Positions 45,505-56,043 of a stretch of DNA of 64,000 nucleotides are shown here, piece after piece (position 1 is the first letter of the stretch; every line of letters begins with the position of its first letter). The notes beneath the pieces were generated by a model. The model saw nothing but the letters and a program-made list of their open reading frames with translations. It searched no databases and had not been told where the DNA came from. The stretch spans positions 2,976,001 to 3,040,000 of the forward strand of contig NZ_JBHUNT010000001.1 of assembly GCF_042685745.1 (NCBI RefSeq). Direction: 5' to 3'. The position numbers were made by a program, and so were the translations under genes. This stretch comes from Prauserella_A oleivorans (lineage in GTDB: Bacteria > Actinomycetota > Actinomycetes > Mycobacteriales > Pseudonocardiaceae).

Positions 45505-46908
45505 TCAGCCGCTCAGCGCCCGCTCCGGATCCAGGCCGGCGCCGAGCGGTACCCGCACGACCACACCCGCCGGCAACCGGACGGGCTCGACGTCGCCGTA
45601 TCCGAGCATCGCCTGCACCGCCGGGCTCGCCAGCGGGAACGCCCGGCCTTGATCGGTGACCAGCACGAGCGTCCCGGCGTGCGCCTCGGCGCTCGGCATC
45701 ACCTCGACCAGCGCGGCACGACCGGGTTCCACCTGGATCCGGTCGGCCATCGGCATTCCGAGTTCGGTCCGGCGGGTGGTCACTGCTCCGGCACCAGCGG
45801 GCAACACCGGATCGACGTGCACGGTCGGCGTGGCGGCGCCCGGCTCGTAGGTGGCGCAGACCGTCCCGCCCGCGGCGAAGCGCGGCCGCACCCGGGGCGC
45901 CGCCGCGGGACCGGGGGCCTCGGCGGGTGCCCGGCTCGCCTCCGCCGCCACGGCCGGGTCGAGCGGAATGCCGGCGACACGCCCGTCCGGATACGCCTGC
46001 CGGGTCTGCGGGTCGGCGCGCTGAATGTCGTACTGCAACGGCGAGAGGGGCCGGAGCCGGCCGGTGTCGGCGAGGTAGTGCTCGCGTCCCGCGGACGTGT
46101 CGACCACGAGCAGGTGCCCGGCCCGGATGTCCGGGCGTCCCGGCACCGCGGTCGACGGCGTTCCCACGCCCGGCACTCGGATCGGCGCGATCGGCTCACC
46201 CGCGGGCAGGATGTCCACGAGTGGCATTCCGGCGCGGGCTTGCGGTTCCGACCGCAGCGCGAGCCCGACGGCGACCGTGTCCGCCTGCCGGATGCGGTGC
46301 CGGTAGCCGCCCGAGATGAGGTACTGGTCGCCGCTCGCCGGCACCTCGACGAGCATCGCGGCCCCGCCGAGCGGCCGCCCGCCCCGCGCTCCCGTGCCGA
46401 CCGACAACACCGACTCGTCCACAGTGGATCCGCTGGCGTCGGGGACGGGACGGGAGCACAGGCTCCAGCCACCGGTGAGCAACTGCTCGGGTGCGGGAAT
46501 CTCGTCCGGTGCATCGGGGATGCCGATCAGGGGCCCGCGCGGCACACCGCTCAGCGACTCACTCGACACCGACACCGTCTCGGCGTGCCGGCCCAGGGCG
46601 AGCAGTGCCGAGGCGTAGTTCCGCACGGGATGCAGGACACCGTCCAGGTAGACGTACCGCGTGCCGGTCTCCTTCGCCACGATCACCGCGGGCCGGTCCC
46701 GCCACGCCGAGTTCCCGCCCGGGTCGATCAGCCCGTACACGCCCACCGCGACCAGCGCCACGATGCCGAGCACGATGCCGCCGATGGCCGCGCCACCGGG
46801 GCGGCGGAACGGCGGCTGTTCCGGGTCGGGGTCGCGTGTCACCAGAGCGGAGATGGCCCGCTGAGCCAGGAACTGGTGCGCCTGCAGCAGGTCGCGTGTG
46901 GACGCCAC
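45505..46908 (-). CDS. eccB: type VII secretion membrane protein EccB
   Basis: A 467-residue EccB, the usual length. The start GTG 46908 gives ASTRDLLQAHQFLAQRAISALV, the standard cytoplasmic N-terminus; longer frames upstream belong to the eccD region. One transmembrane helix (AIGGIVLGIVALVAVGVYGLI, about residues 43-63) precedes the large periplasmic domain with KETGTRYVYLDGVLHPVRNYASALL, the EccB repeat signature. It ends with VVRVPLGAGLDPERALSG. EccB forms the core translocon with EccC, D and E. It lies 4 bp behind eccD on the same strand, so the two are co-transcribed. Confidence 0.93.
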   Translation of the reverse strand: MASTRDLLQAHQFLAQRAISALVTRDPDPEQPPFRRPGGAAIGGIVLGIVALVAVGVYGLIDPGGNSAWRDRPAVIVAKETGTRYVYLDGVLHPVRNYASALLALGRHAETVSVSSESLSGVPRGPLIGIPDAPDEIPAPEQLLTGGWSLCSRPVPDASGSTVDESVLSVGTGARGGRPLGGAAMLVEVPASGDQYLISGGYRHRIRQADTVAVGLALRSEPQARAGMPLVDILPAGEPIAPIRVPGVGTPSTAVPGRPDIRAGHLLVVDTSAGREHYLADTGRLRPLSPLQYDIQRADPQTRQAYPDGRVAGIPLDPAVAAEASRAPAEAPGPAAAPRVRPRFAAGGTVCATYEPGAATPTVHVDPVLPAGAGAVTTRRTELGMPMADRIQVEPGRAALVEVMPSAEAHAGTLVLVTDQGRAFPLASPAVQAMLGYGDVEPVRLPAGVVVRVPLGAGLDPERALSG

Positions 46909-46912
46909 CGGG

Positions 46913-48295
46913 TCAGCCTCCGAGCCCGCGCGCGAGCCCGTACAGGCCGAGAACGGCACACAGGACCGGCACGCACGCCAGCACGATCGCGACCTCGAGC
47001 AGCTCGGCGGACCGGGCGAAGAACGGGCTGGGACGCCGCCGGCTGCAGGCCAGGCCGGCGAGTACGACCACACCGCCCACGCCGAGCAGCACCGGTGCGG
47101 TGACGAACACGAGATGTCCCGCGCCGGCCGTGACAGGCCCGGCCGCGAGCGCGCCCGCGCCGGTGATTCCCGCGCACAGCAACGGTGCCCGGTGCCGCAA
47201 CGCCGGGTAGAGCCGTGCCCGCAGGCTGAATCCCGCCGACAGCACCGACAACAACACCACCACCGACGTGCTCGCCTCCCGCGCGACAAGCAGCAGGCAC
47301 AGCACCGCGACCGCCGCCGCCCCGCCGATCATGCCCGTCAGCAGCTGGTCCGCGCGCAGCACAGCGGCGTAGACGGCGTGTCTCGGCGGTTGCGGGTCGT
47401 CGCGGACCAGGTCGGCGGTGCTGCGCGGGAGCACCGGCATCGGCACCCGGCCCAGCCGGATCGCGAGCGGGCCGAACAACGGCGAGCACAGCAGCACCGC
47501 CGTGGCCGCCACCGCCGCGCCGTCCACACCGTCCATGGTGGACGTGCCCGCCAGCCACGCCGCCGGTATGCCGAGCACCCCCGCGGTGGCGCCCGCGATG
47601 AACAGCTCGGCGCGATCCACCACGCCGAGGTAACCGGCCACCGAGGCGACCAGCAACACCGAGCACCCCGCCAGCACGTGCGCGGCTCCGAACCCCGCGG
47701 GAGGTGGGCCGCTGCCGAGAACCAGCCCGCCCCCGGCGAAGGCGAACGGCAGCGCGAGCGCGGCGACGACGGCACCCGCGCCCGCGTCGCCGGCGGTGCG
47801 CGCCAGCACGGTCCCCGCCGCGAGCAGCAGGCCCGTGAACCCCAGCGCGACCCACGCCGCCGCGGTCCACGGCGGACCCGCCCGCACCACGGCCAGCAGG
47901 GCCAGCGACCCGGCGAACACCCCCGCCAGCAGACCCGCGACCCGGGTGTGCGCCGGTCCCCACAGCCGGCCGGCGCGCCCGGCACCCTGGGCGATGGTGT
48001 CGGCCAGATCGTCGTATTCCAGCTCGGGCCAGTGCAGTCGCCGCGGCACCAGGTGCAGGATCTCGCCGTCGCGGATCCCGTACCCGCCGAGCGCCCGCCC
48101 GAGCTCGAGTGCCGTGCCGTCGGCGCGCCGCAGCAGCCACCCGCCCTCGGTGACCCCGTCGTCGGGCAGGTTCTCGCCCGCACGCCGCAGCAACCCGGGC
48201 AGGAGCTCGGCGACGGTCGCTCGCTCGGGCAGGGCGAGGTCGATCCGGCGGGCCGGTGCGTCGACGGTCACCCTGACGAGACCGGTGGTCGTCAT
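46913..48295 (-). CDS. eccD: type VII secretion integral membrane protein EccD
   Basis: A 460-residue EccD. ATG 48295 gives MTTTGLVRVTVDAPARRIDLALPERATVAELLPGLL, the ubiquitin-like cytoplasmic N-terminal domain (about residues 1-85), followed by LELGRALGGYGIRDGEILHLVPR. Some eleven transmembrane helices fill the rest. EccD forms the dimeric membrane pore frame of the ESX complex. It is first in the eccD-eccB transcript and divergent from the pseudokinase gene across 142 bp. Confidence 0.93.
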   Translation of the reverse strand: MTTTGLVRVTVDAPARRIDLALPERATVAELLPGLLRRAGENLPDDGVTEGGWLLRRADGTALELGRALGGYGIRDGEILHLVPRRLHWPELEYDDLADTIAQGAGRAGRLWGPAHTRVAGLLAGVFAGSLALLAVVRAGPPWTAAAWVALGFTGLLLAAGTVLARTAGDAGAGAVVAALALPFAFAGGGLVLGSGPPPAGFGAAHVLAGCSVLLVASVAGYLGVVDRAELFIAGATAGVLGIPAAWLAGTSTMDGVDGAAVAATAVLLCSPLFGPLAIRLGRVPMPVLPRSTADLVRDDPQPPRHAVYAAVLRADQLLTGMIGGAAAVAVLCLLLVAREASTSVVVLLSVLSAGFSLRARLYPALRHRAPLLCAGITGAGALAAGPVTAGAGHLVFVTAPVLLGVGGVVVLAGLACSRRRPSPFFARSAELLEVAIVLACVPVLCAVLGLYGLARGLGG

Positions 48296-48437
48296 CCGTG
48301 TGTCCCTTCGGCCCTGCGGGCGGCGGCAGCAAACGGCCGCCGCGCCCACGGTGGCGCTGTCCGTCCTTACGATGAGCGCGCCGGTGCGGCGGCGGAACCG
48401 GCACGGCAGCTACCGGACACGACGGGATGGCGCCAGA

Positions 48438-49809
48438 ATGACCAGCGCGATGACGATGACTTCCGGAGACGACGAGCTGGTGCCCCTGGGCGAAGGCCCG
48501 GTCGCCACGGTGTACGCGGGTGTCGACGCGCAGGACACCACGGCGTTCGCGCTGAAGGTCTATCCCGGCTCGCTCGACCGGCGCACCCGTGCCGAACTCG
48601 AGACGGAACTGCGCCGACTCTCCGGGTTGCGCGCGCGCCCACGTGCTCGTCGCCGACCGCGTCGTGGACCTTCCCGACGGCCGGTGCGCGCTGCGGATGG
48701 AGTTGTGCGCCCAGTCGTTGCCGGAGCTCGTGGGGTCCTTCGGTCCGTTGTCCGTCGCGGACGCGCTCGCGCTGGGCCACGGGCTGGCGAGCGCGCTCGC
48801 CGCCGCTCACGGGGCCGGGCTCGTGCACGGCGGTGTCACTCCGGGCAACGTGCTGTTCCGGCCCGCCGGCGAGCCGGTGCTCGCCGACTTCGGGCTGGTG
48901 CCACGGCGTGCCTTCCCCGGTGACGTGACCGCGGGTGCCGGCTTCCTCGCTCCGGAGACCGTGCGGGACGGCACCCGGGACGAGCGGACGGATCTGTACG
49001 GCCTCGGCGCGGTGCTGTATTTCGCGCTGTCGGGTTCGTCGCCGCACCAGGGCAGACCTGGTGAGCAGGTCGACGAGCGGCTGCTGCGCACGCTGAGCGA
49101 GGAGGTGCCCGCGCTGGAGCGCCCGGACCTGCCCGGTGGACTCGCCCAGTTGGTCTCGGCGTTGCTGGCCAGGAACCCTGCCGCGCGTCCGCTCGACGCC
49201 GCGACGGTCGCCACCCGCCTCGGCGCCCTGATCGGGCCCGCGCAGACCGGGGCGGCGTTCGACGACTTCGCGGCGGCGGTCCCGGGCGCCGCACCACCCG
49301 CCCAGCCGTCGGCGGCGCCCGCGCCGCCGTTGCCGCGCGGTGAGCTCCTCGTCCAGTACGGGCCGGGCGAGGCGAGCCGGAAGCGGCCACGTACGGGCGT
49401 CGTCGTCGGCGCGCTCGGCGTGCTCGCGGTGCTGGCCGTCGTGGTGGTGGCGCTGCTGCTGACCAGGCCTCCGCAGCTCGATGTGCCCGAGGTGCCACAG
49501 GCAGCGGTGGGGTCCCTGGCGCCGCCGCCCACCACGGCGCCGCCGGTGCGCCTCGAATTCGACGACCCCGTGGACCGGGGAGAGTACGTCGAGCTGTCGT
49601 GGCGCAGCAGCGAGCCACTCGACTTCGCGATCATCGTCGCCGCCGAAGGCCGGCGCGAGCACGACACGATCTTCGTGCAGCGCAACACCGAGTACCGGCT
49701 GAAGATCGACCCCACGCTGGCGTACTGCTTCCGGATCCAGGGCGCCTCGAGCGCGGGGTTCTACGAGAGCCAGGCCAAGCCGCTGCGCGGCGCCACGTGC
49801 ACGGGCTGA
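48438..49809 (+). pseudogene. receptor-type Ser/Thr pseudokinase, frameshifted
   Basis: The N-terminal lobe from ATG 48438 reads GEGPVATVYAGVD and AFALKVYPG with the ATP-site Lys (K40). The frame is lost at a GC-dinucleotide run (48629-48638); HVLVADRVVDLPDG and the rest continue in another frame. One extra GC unit would join them (about 457 residues). Intact parts show a kinase C-lobe with HGGVTPGNVLF where HRDLKPxN is expected, so the catalytic Asp and Lys are Gly and Thr. DFG is kept (VLADFGLVPRR). A transmembrane helix (GVVVGALGVLAVLAVVVVALLL) and a C-terminal extracellular beta domain follow. It is therefore predicted catalytically dead. It ends 1 bp before the convergent transglutaminase-like gene. 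Confidence 0.72.
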
Positions 49810-49810
49810 G

Positions 49811-51946
49811 TCAGCGCGGCGCACGCAGGGGAACGGGGTTCAGCGCGGCGCGGATCCGCGCGCGCAGGCCCCGCCGGGCAAGGCCCTGGCGCACCGACCT
49901 GACCGCGGCCCACGCCTGCCTGCCGGTGTCCGGACCGGGGGCAGCGCCGGACCACAGTGTGTGGTCGACGGTCGCGCCGAGCGCGCGCAGGCCCTCCAGC
50001 ACCCTGCTGTCGGCGCCGGCGGATCCGGCGGCCGCGGCCAGATCCCGCACGGTCATGCCGGTGGACACGGGAACGCCATAGGCACGCAGCCGGTCCCGCG
50101 CCTCCTCCCACGCGCCGATCACCGCGCCCGCACCCGGTCTACGCCGGCGCCGCCGGGCGCGTAACGCCGTCACGAGCGGCACCCCAGCCACCCACACGAG
50201 CGCCCCGCCGACCGGCACGGCGAGCAGCACCAGGAACGGGAACGACCAGTCACCGCCGGAGCCGCTGCTCGCCGCGACCGGCTCCGGGGCGACCGGCGCG
50301 TCGCGCAGCTGATCGGGCGGGGGCAGGGTGGCCCGGACCTCCTCGGTGGCCGCGGCGAGGCCGCGGGCGGGGCCCGAGCCCGCCGCGGTGGCCGTGCCGC
50401 TCGGGTCGAGCGGCACCCAGCCCACGCCCTCGACGGCCACCTCCGGCCAGGCCAGGACATGTTCGTTGCGGACGGTGTAGCGCTCGCCCGGCCGCCGGTC
50501 GGCAGGTGCGCGGAAGCCGACGACCAGCCGCGCGGGGATGCCCTTGATCCGCGCCAGTGCGACGTACGCCGCCGCGAACTGCTCGCTGGTGCCGCGTTTG
50601 CTTTCCAGCAGGAACTCGCTCAGCTGCGGCCACGAATGCCCGGTGGGCAGGTTCTGCCCGGTCGCGACGCGGTACTCGCGGCGGAGGAACTCCGCCAGGG
50701 CCACCGCGGTCCGGAACGTCGGCCGGGCGGGAACGGCCCGCTCGGCCAGTTCGGCGACGCCGGGCGGCACGGGTCCGACGCCGCCCACCTCGTCGGCGAC
50801 GGACCGGTCGATGGCCGCGTTCGCAAGGCGGTCGCCGCCGACCTGCGGTTCCCACCAGCGCAGCGTGTAGGCCACCGCTGCCTCCCGCCGGGGGACGAGC
50901 AGTGAGCCCTGGCGTTCCTCGACGAGCGGCCGGACCCCGTCCACCGAGGCGGGCAGGGGCTGGCTCGGCAGCCACGGACCGTCGAGCGTGGCCGCGCTGA
51001 TCGCGGCCGTTCTGCGCTCGACGTCCACGGTGATCTCCGGGCCGGGCCTCAGCTCGGAGCCGAGCGTGCGATACCGGTCACCCGGGGTCCAGTTGACGCC
51101 GTCGAACTCGTTGAGCACCACCACCGGCCACCGGTCCACCCCGGCGTCACCGTCCACTGTGAACACGGGGAGGTCCGGATGGGACAGGCGGTCGGCGATC
51201 TGGTCGAGCGGGTTGGTCAGGGTGCTGTCCGCCAGCGGGGCGAACCGGTCGTCCCGCAGCGTGAACCGCGGCTCGCCGCCGGGCAGCAGCACGCCGCCGA
51301 CGACGGCTCCCACCACGGCGAGTGCCATCGCCGGTGCGCTGAGCAGCGCGGTCGTGAACGGTCGCCGTTCGCCCGGCCCGTTGTCCGCCCTGCTCGTGAC
51401 CAGGAGCGCCCCGGCGGCTGCCGCGTAGGCCACCGCTGTCGGCACCGTCGCGATGCCCGTGGTCGCACTGTAGAACTGGCTGAGCACCACGACCGCGGCG
51501 CTCGGGGCCAATGCAGGCAAGGTTCCCCAGCGGTGCAGGAGTTCCACCCCGAGCACACCGGCCATCAGTGTCAGCAACGGCACGAAGACCGTCAGCGCGG
51601 GCTCCGGCTGGACCGGCCAGGTCGAGTGCAGGACCAGCCGCCACGACTCCGTCGCGCCCGTGACGAGCGCGCGCACGGTCTCTGCGGTGGGCACCCCCGC
51701 GGCCGTCGTGGCCGGCAAGGCCGTCTCGACGATCGCGACGAGGCCCGCGAGCAACGCGAACAGGGGACGCCACGGGGCCATGGCCTCACGGCGCCCGGCG
51801 AGCACCACGACGGCGACAACCGCCGCCGCGGTGGCGAGCAGCGGCGCGAGCATCGGCGCGACACCGAACACGGGTGCGAACAACAGGCCTGCGACCACCG
51901 CGGCCAGGACCACGCAGGCCGCGGGCAGGGGCCGGGCCGCTGTCAT
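49811..51946 (-). CDS. TgpA-like transglutaminase-fold membrane protein (DUF3488), nucleophile Cys replaced
   Basis: A 711-residue membrane protein. The N-terminal half has about six transmembrane helices (DUF3488), then comes a transglutaminase-like domain (VATGQNLPTGHSWPQLSEFLLESKRGTSEQFAAAYVALARIKGIPARLVVGFR), a C-terminal helix and a cytoplasmic tail. His and Asp of the triad are visible (RNEHVLAWPEV, GVGWVPLDPSGT). The expected GxCExFA nucleophile reads GTSEQFA, with Ser at residue 454 (codon 50585-50587). The ATG overlaps the DUF58 stop (ATGA). It is the last of a FN3-MoxR-DUF58-TgpA series typical of actinobacteria. It is probably a structural or binding form rather than a normal transglutaminase. 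Confidence 0.82.
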   Translation of the reverse strand: MTAARPLPAACVVLAAVVAGLLFAPVFGVAPMLAPLLATAAAVVAVVVLAGRREAMAPWRPLFALLAGLVAIVETALPATTAAGVPTAETVRALVTGATESWRLVLHSTWPVQPEPALTVFVPLLTLMAGVLGVELLHRWGTLPALAPSAAVVVLSQFYSATTGIATVPTAVAYAAAAGALLVTSRADNGPGERRPFTTALLSAPAMALAVVGAVVGGVLLPGGEPRFTLRDDRFAPLADSTLTNPLDQIADRLSHPDLPVFTVDGDAGVDRWPVVVLNEFDGVNWTPGDRYRTLGSELRPGPEITVDVERRTAAISAATLDGPWLPSQPLPASVDGVRPLVEERQGSLLVPRREAAVAYTLRWWEPQVGGDRLANAAIDRSVADEVGGVGPVPPGVAELAERAVPARPTFRTAVALAEFLRREYRVATGQNLPTGHSWPQLSEFLLESKRGTSEQFAAAYVALARIKGIPARLVVGFRAPADRRPGERYTVRNEHVLAWPEVAVEGVGWVPLDPSGTATAAGSGPARGLAAATEEVRATLPPPDQLRDAPVAPEPVAASSGSGGDWSFPFLVLLAVPVGGALVWVAGVPLVTALRARRRRRRPGAGAVIGAWEEARDRLRAYGVPVSTGMTVRDLAAAAGSAGADSRVLEGLRALGATVDHTLWSGAAPGPDTGRQAWAAVRSVRQGLARRGLRARIRAALNPVPLRAPR

Positions 51947-53091
51947 CCGGCCACCTCGTTCCACCGTCGCACGGCGTGTTCGGCAGTGTCGGCGACGAGG
52001 ACCCGGGCACCCGCCACCGGAGCGACCCCGCGTCCGGCCGGGCCGAGCGCGAACACGACGATGGCCGAGTAGCGGCGCTTCAGCCAGGCCAGTGACGTCA
52101 CCTCCGTGCCCGCCGACGTGACGACGACCAGGCAGCCACCGAACCCGCGGGTGGCGGAGAGCGCTCCGGGGACGATCGCGTCGCCGTCCTCGCCGGGGCT
52201 GCTCTGCCGCACGACGCAGAGCTCGTCGAGCAGGGTGCGCGCGGCCTGGTTGCCGCCGGCAGTGGGCACGTCGAGCCCGGAGGACGTGACGAGCCGGGTG
52301 TGCCTGCCCGCCCGCGCCGACGCGCCGAGCAACGAGGCCGCGAGATCGACGGCTTCCTCGAAGATGTGCGGATCCCACGACCCCGCTCGCGTGTCCAGGA
52401 GCACGGTGAACCGCGGCTGCTGCGGGTCGGTCAGGTCCCGCACCATCAGCGTTCCCGTGCGGGCGGTGGCCTTCCAGTGCAGGTGCCGAACCTCGTCACC
52501 CGGCATGTACTCGCGCACGTCCCGCAGGTCGGCCGAGCCGCGGAGGGGGTCGTCGGTGGCGGCGCCCTCGTGGTGGTGCCGCGGATGAGCGCCGGCTAAT
52601 GCCCGCGCCGGGAACTGCCGGGGATGCACCCGCAGCGTGGCGGTGTCGCCGGTGGGCAGCCGGTTGGTGACGAGTCCGAACAGGTCGGTCCGGTGCAGCA
52701 GCAGCGGTCCCACGGTCAGCAGGCCGCGTGTGGTGGTGGCGAGCTCGTAGTGGTAAGTCGCCTCGGCTCGCGGGGGCAATGCGCGGATCCGCACTGTCCG
52801 TGCCGTATCGCCGGTCCCGTCGGTGGCGAGCAACGCCGGGTGCCTGTCGCCCGCCGGGTTGCGCACCCGCAGCCGCGCCAGCGCCGGCTTGCCGCGTTCG
52901 ACGCGGTCGGGGTACACCGAGCGCGTCACCACCACCCGCACCCGCCGCGCCGTCACGGCCACAGCGGCGACGACGGCGGTCAGCGGGATCACGCCCAACG
53001 CCCGCAACAGCGGGTAACCCGCCCACTGTCCGAACGCGACCAGGAGTACGGACACCACGAGCACCGCGACCCCGCGCCGGGTGGGACGCAC
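51943..53091 (-). CDS. DUF58 (von Willebrand A-like) protein
   Basis: A 382-residue DUF58 protein. Two N-terminal membrane segments (GVAVLVVSVLLVAFGQWAGYPLLRALGVIPLTAVVAAVAV) precede the conserved block DLRDVREYMPGDEVRHLHWKATARTGTLMVRDL and a vWA-like domain (RFTVLLDTRAGSWDPHIFEEAVDLAASLL). These proteins are clients or partners of MoxR ATPases. The start GTG 53091 lies 5 bp behind the moxR stop. The longer open frame upstream of it is antisense-like coding shadow of moxR. Confidence 0.9.
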   Translation of the reverse strand: MRPTRRGVAVLVVSVLLVAFGQWAGYPLLRALGVIPLTAVVAAVAVTARRVRVVVTRSVYPDRVERGKPALARLRVRNPAGDRHPALLATDGTGDTARTVRIRALPPRAEATYHYELATTTRGLLTVGPLLLHRTDLFGLVTNRLPTGDTATLRVHPRQFPARALAGAHPRHHHEGAATDDPLRGSADLRDVREYMPGDEVRHLHWKATARTGTLMVRDLTDPQQPRFTVLLDTRAGSWDPHIFEEAVDLAASLLGASARAGRHTRLVTSSGLDVPTAGGNQAARTLLDELCVVRQSSPGEDGDAIVPGALSATRGFGGCLVVVTSAGTEVTSLAWLKRRYSAIVVFALGPAGRGVAPVAGARVLVADTAEHAVRRWNEVAG

Positions 53092-53096
53092 GGCGT

Positions 53097-54049
<953 letters not shown>

Positions 54050-54053
<4 letters not shown>

Positions 54054-55975
54054 GAGGCAGGCCAGGTGTAGCGGTTGGACTCGTACCGTTCGCCGTTCGG
54101 CCCCTCGACGACCACCCAGACCTGCTCTCCCACCTGTCCGAAGTGGAAGGCCTGGAAGTCGTAGTTGCCGTTCTCGTCGGTGGTGTAGGTGCCACCCTCG
54201 TTCTCATAGGTCCCGGTGGAGTACGGCGTCACGCGGTATTCGGTCTCCTGGTCGAAGCCGGTCATGGTGATGAGCATCTTGGCACAGTCCGGCGCCTCGC
54301 AGGTCTCGTTGAACGACTCGGTGTCGCCCCTGGTGACCGTGACGACCGGGCCCGGGGTCATCACCTGCGTGCTCGCCGCCGGTCCTCGGCCCGCGCGGTT
54401 CTCGGCGACGACGGTGACGGTGTGGCCGGTACCGCGTTCGAGTCCGGAAAGGACGGCCGAGCGCGCGGTGCCGGGCACGGTGAGCCCGCCCGCTCCCGTG
54501 GCCGGTTGCCACGACACGTGGTACGCGGTCACCGGTGCGCCGTTGGGAGCGGCGGCGCCCCAGGTGACCCGCACGGTGCCGTCCGGTTGCGGAGTCGCCG
54601 TGACGCCGCCGGCGATGCCGGGTGGGCTCGCCGGCACCGGCGGGGGCGGCGGTGGCTCGGGAGGAGGTGGAGCCGGGACGCTCGCCGGCGACGGATCGGG
54701 CCGCGGGCCGGGCAGCGGCAGGCGTTGCGGTTGTCCCTGGCTCTGCCCGGGCGCCGGCTGTGGGGGCGGCTCGGCCAGCACACGCCGGTCCCGGCCCGCC
54801 GGCGGAGACGGCGGCGGCGGCGCGTCCGGTGCCCGCTCGGGCGGCGGCGCCTGCGGCTCACCCTCGCCGCGCGGCCGCTCCTCACCGACGAGGGGAACCT
54901 GGCTCACGGCACCGCCCTCGTCGACGACCATGACGTGCCCGCCCTTGTCGCCGTCGACGTAGACGCGGGCGTCATCACCGCGGCTCAGCCTCGGTTCGCC
55001 GGTCTCCGGGGGAACGGGCGTGACGCCTCGCGGCCTGCCGTCGCTGCCGTAGGTGCGGACGGTGTTGCCCGCGACGTCGAGCAGAACCACCGAATCGCCG
55101 CTCGGTTCCGGGTTCGCGTACTCGCCCTCGGGCACCTGGACCGTCACGGGAGCGGCGGCCGGGCCTGTGCCGCTGACGCCCGCGCCGTCGACCAGGTGGA
55201 GGCGGCTCGTGGCGGGATCGAGGATAGGGATGCGCCCGCCGGAGTCCGCGGCGGCGACCTTGGCGACCGCGGGCACGTCGACGCCGAGGTCCACCGGGGT
55301 GCCGAGGCCGTCGCCGGCCACCGCGCGCACGGTGTCCTGCGTGGTGTCGACGAAGGCAGGCCGGTCACCGACGACGGTGAGGGCGCCACTGTGGCCCTGT
55401 GGTGTCACGGCCGGACACGACACCTGATCCGAGCCACGCGGCAGCATGCACAGCACCCCCGACGCGGACCGGTGCACCCACAGGGTGCCGTCGGGTGTGA
55501 CGACCGGGTTGCCGAGCCCGCGTCCCGCGCGGATGGTCGCCGGCTGCTCACCGAGCCGGACCACGGTTCCCGCCTCGCGGTAGACGAGGTAAGGCCCGCC
55601 GGGCGCTTCGATGCCGACCGGCCGTTCCCCGGTCGGAGGTGTGATGGTGCGTTCCACCCGCAGCGTGGACTTGCCGAACTGCCTGATCCGCGCCTGGCCC
55701 ACCACGTAGGCGCTGGTGTCCCCCTGGTACACCCGGCTTCCCGGGTCGATCGCCATGGGCGCCCGCGTGTCCACGTTCTTGGCCGCGCCGTTGACGTGGA
55801 AGACGACGTCCAGGCCAGGGTTGGCGACCCAGTGGCCGGACTGCGCGAAATCCAGTCCGCGCACGGGCTGGCCGGCACCGGACACCGCGATCACCACGGT
55901 CACGCCGCATGCGGCCACGAGCAGTGCCACCGGCAGCCGATGCCACAGCTTGCTCCCCGTCACACGGGGGAGCAT
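54050..55975 (-). CDS. membrane-anchored fibronectin type III protein of the MoxR operon
   Basis: A 641-residue protein from ATG 55975 (GTG 55963 is possible). An N-terminal membrane anchor or signal (LPVALLVAACGVTVVIAVSGAG) precedes a beta-propeller-like region (repeats such as LWVHRSASGVLCMLPRG and VVTPDGT, about residues 30-390). A proline-rich linker (PPPPEPPPPPPVPASPPG) and one fibronectin type III domain (TPQPDGTVRVTWGAAAPNGAPVTAYHVSWQPAT, then GLERGTGHTVTVVAENRAGRGPAA) follow. The C-terminal domain contains a Cys pair (NETCEAPDCAKM). It is extracytoplasmic. It heads the MoxR-DUF58-TgpA transcript, and its stop overlaps moxR. Function is unknown; cell-envelope binding is inference. Confidence 0.8.
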
Positions 55976-56043
55976 AGGACACACCGGTACATCGCGGGTC
56001 CAGACCAGAACGACGAAAACCCGGACAGCGCAGCGCAGGCGGT

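Noticed and set aside
46909..47289. N-terminal extension of eccB
   Set aside because: Overlaps eccD and has no homology-like content; GTG 46908 gives the standard EccB start.
54626..54870. Proline codon-rich stretch of the FN3 protein considered as an independent repeat or mobile element
   Set aside because: It is the proline-rich linker between the propeller-like and FN3 domains; no direct repeats or target duplications flank it.
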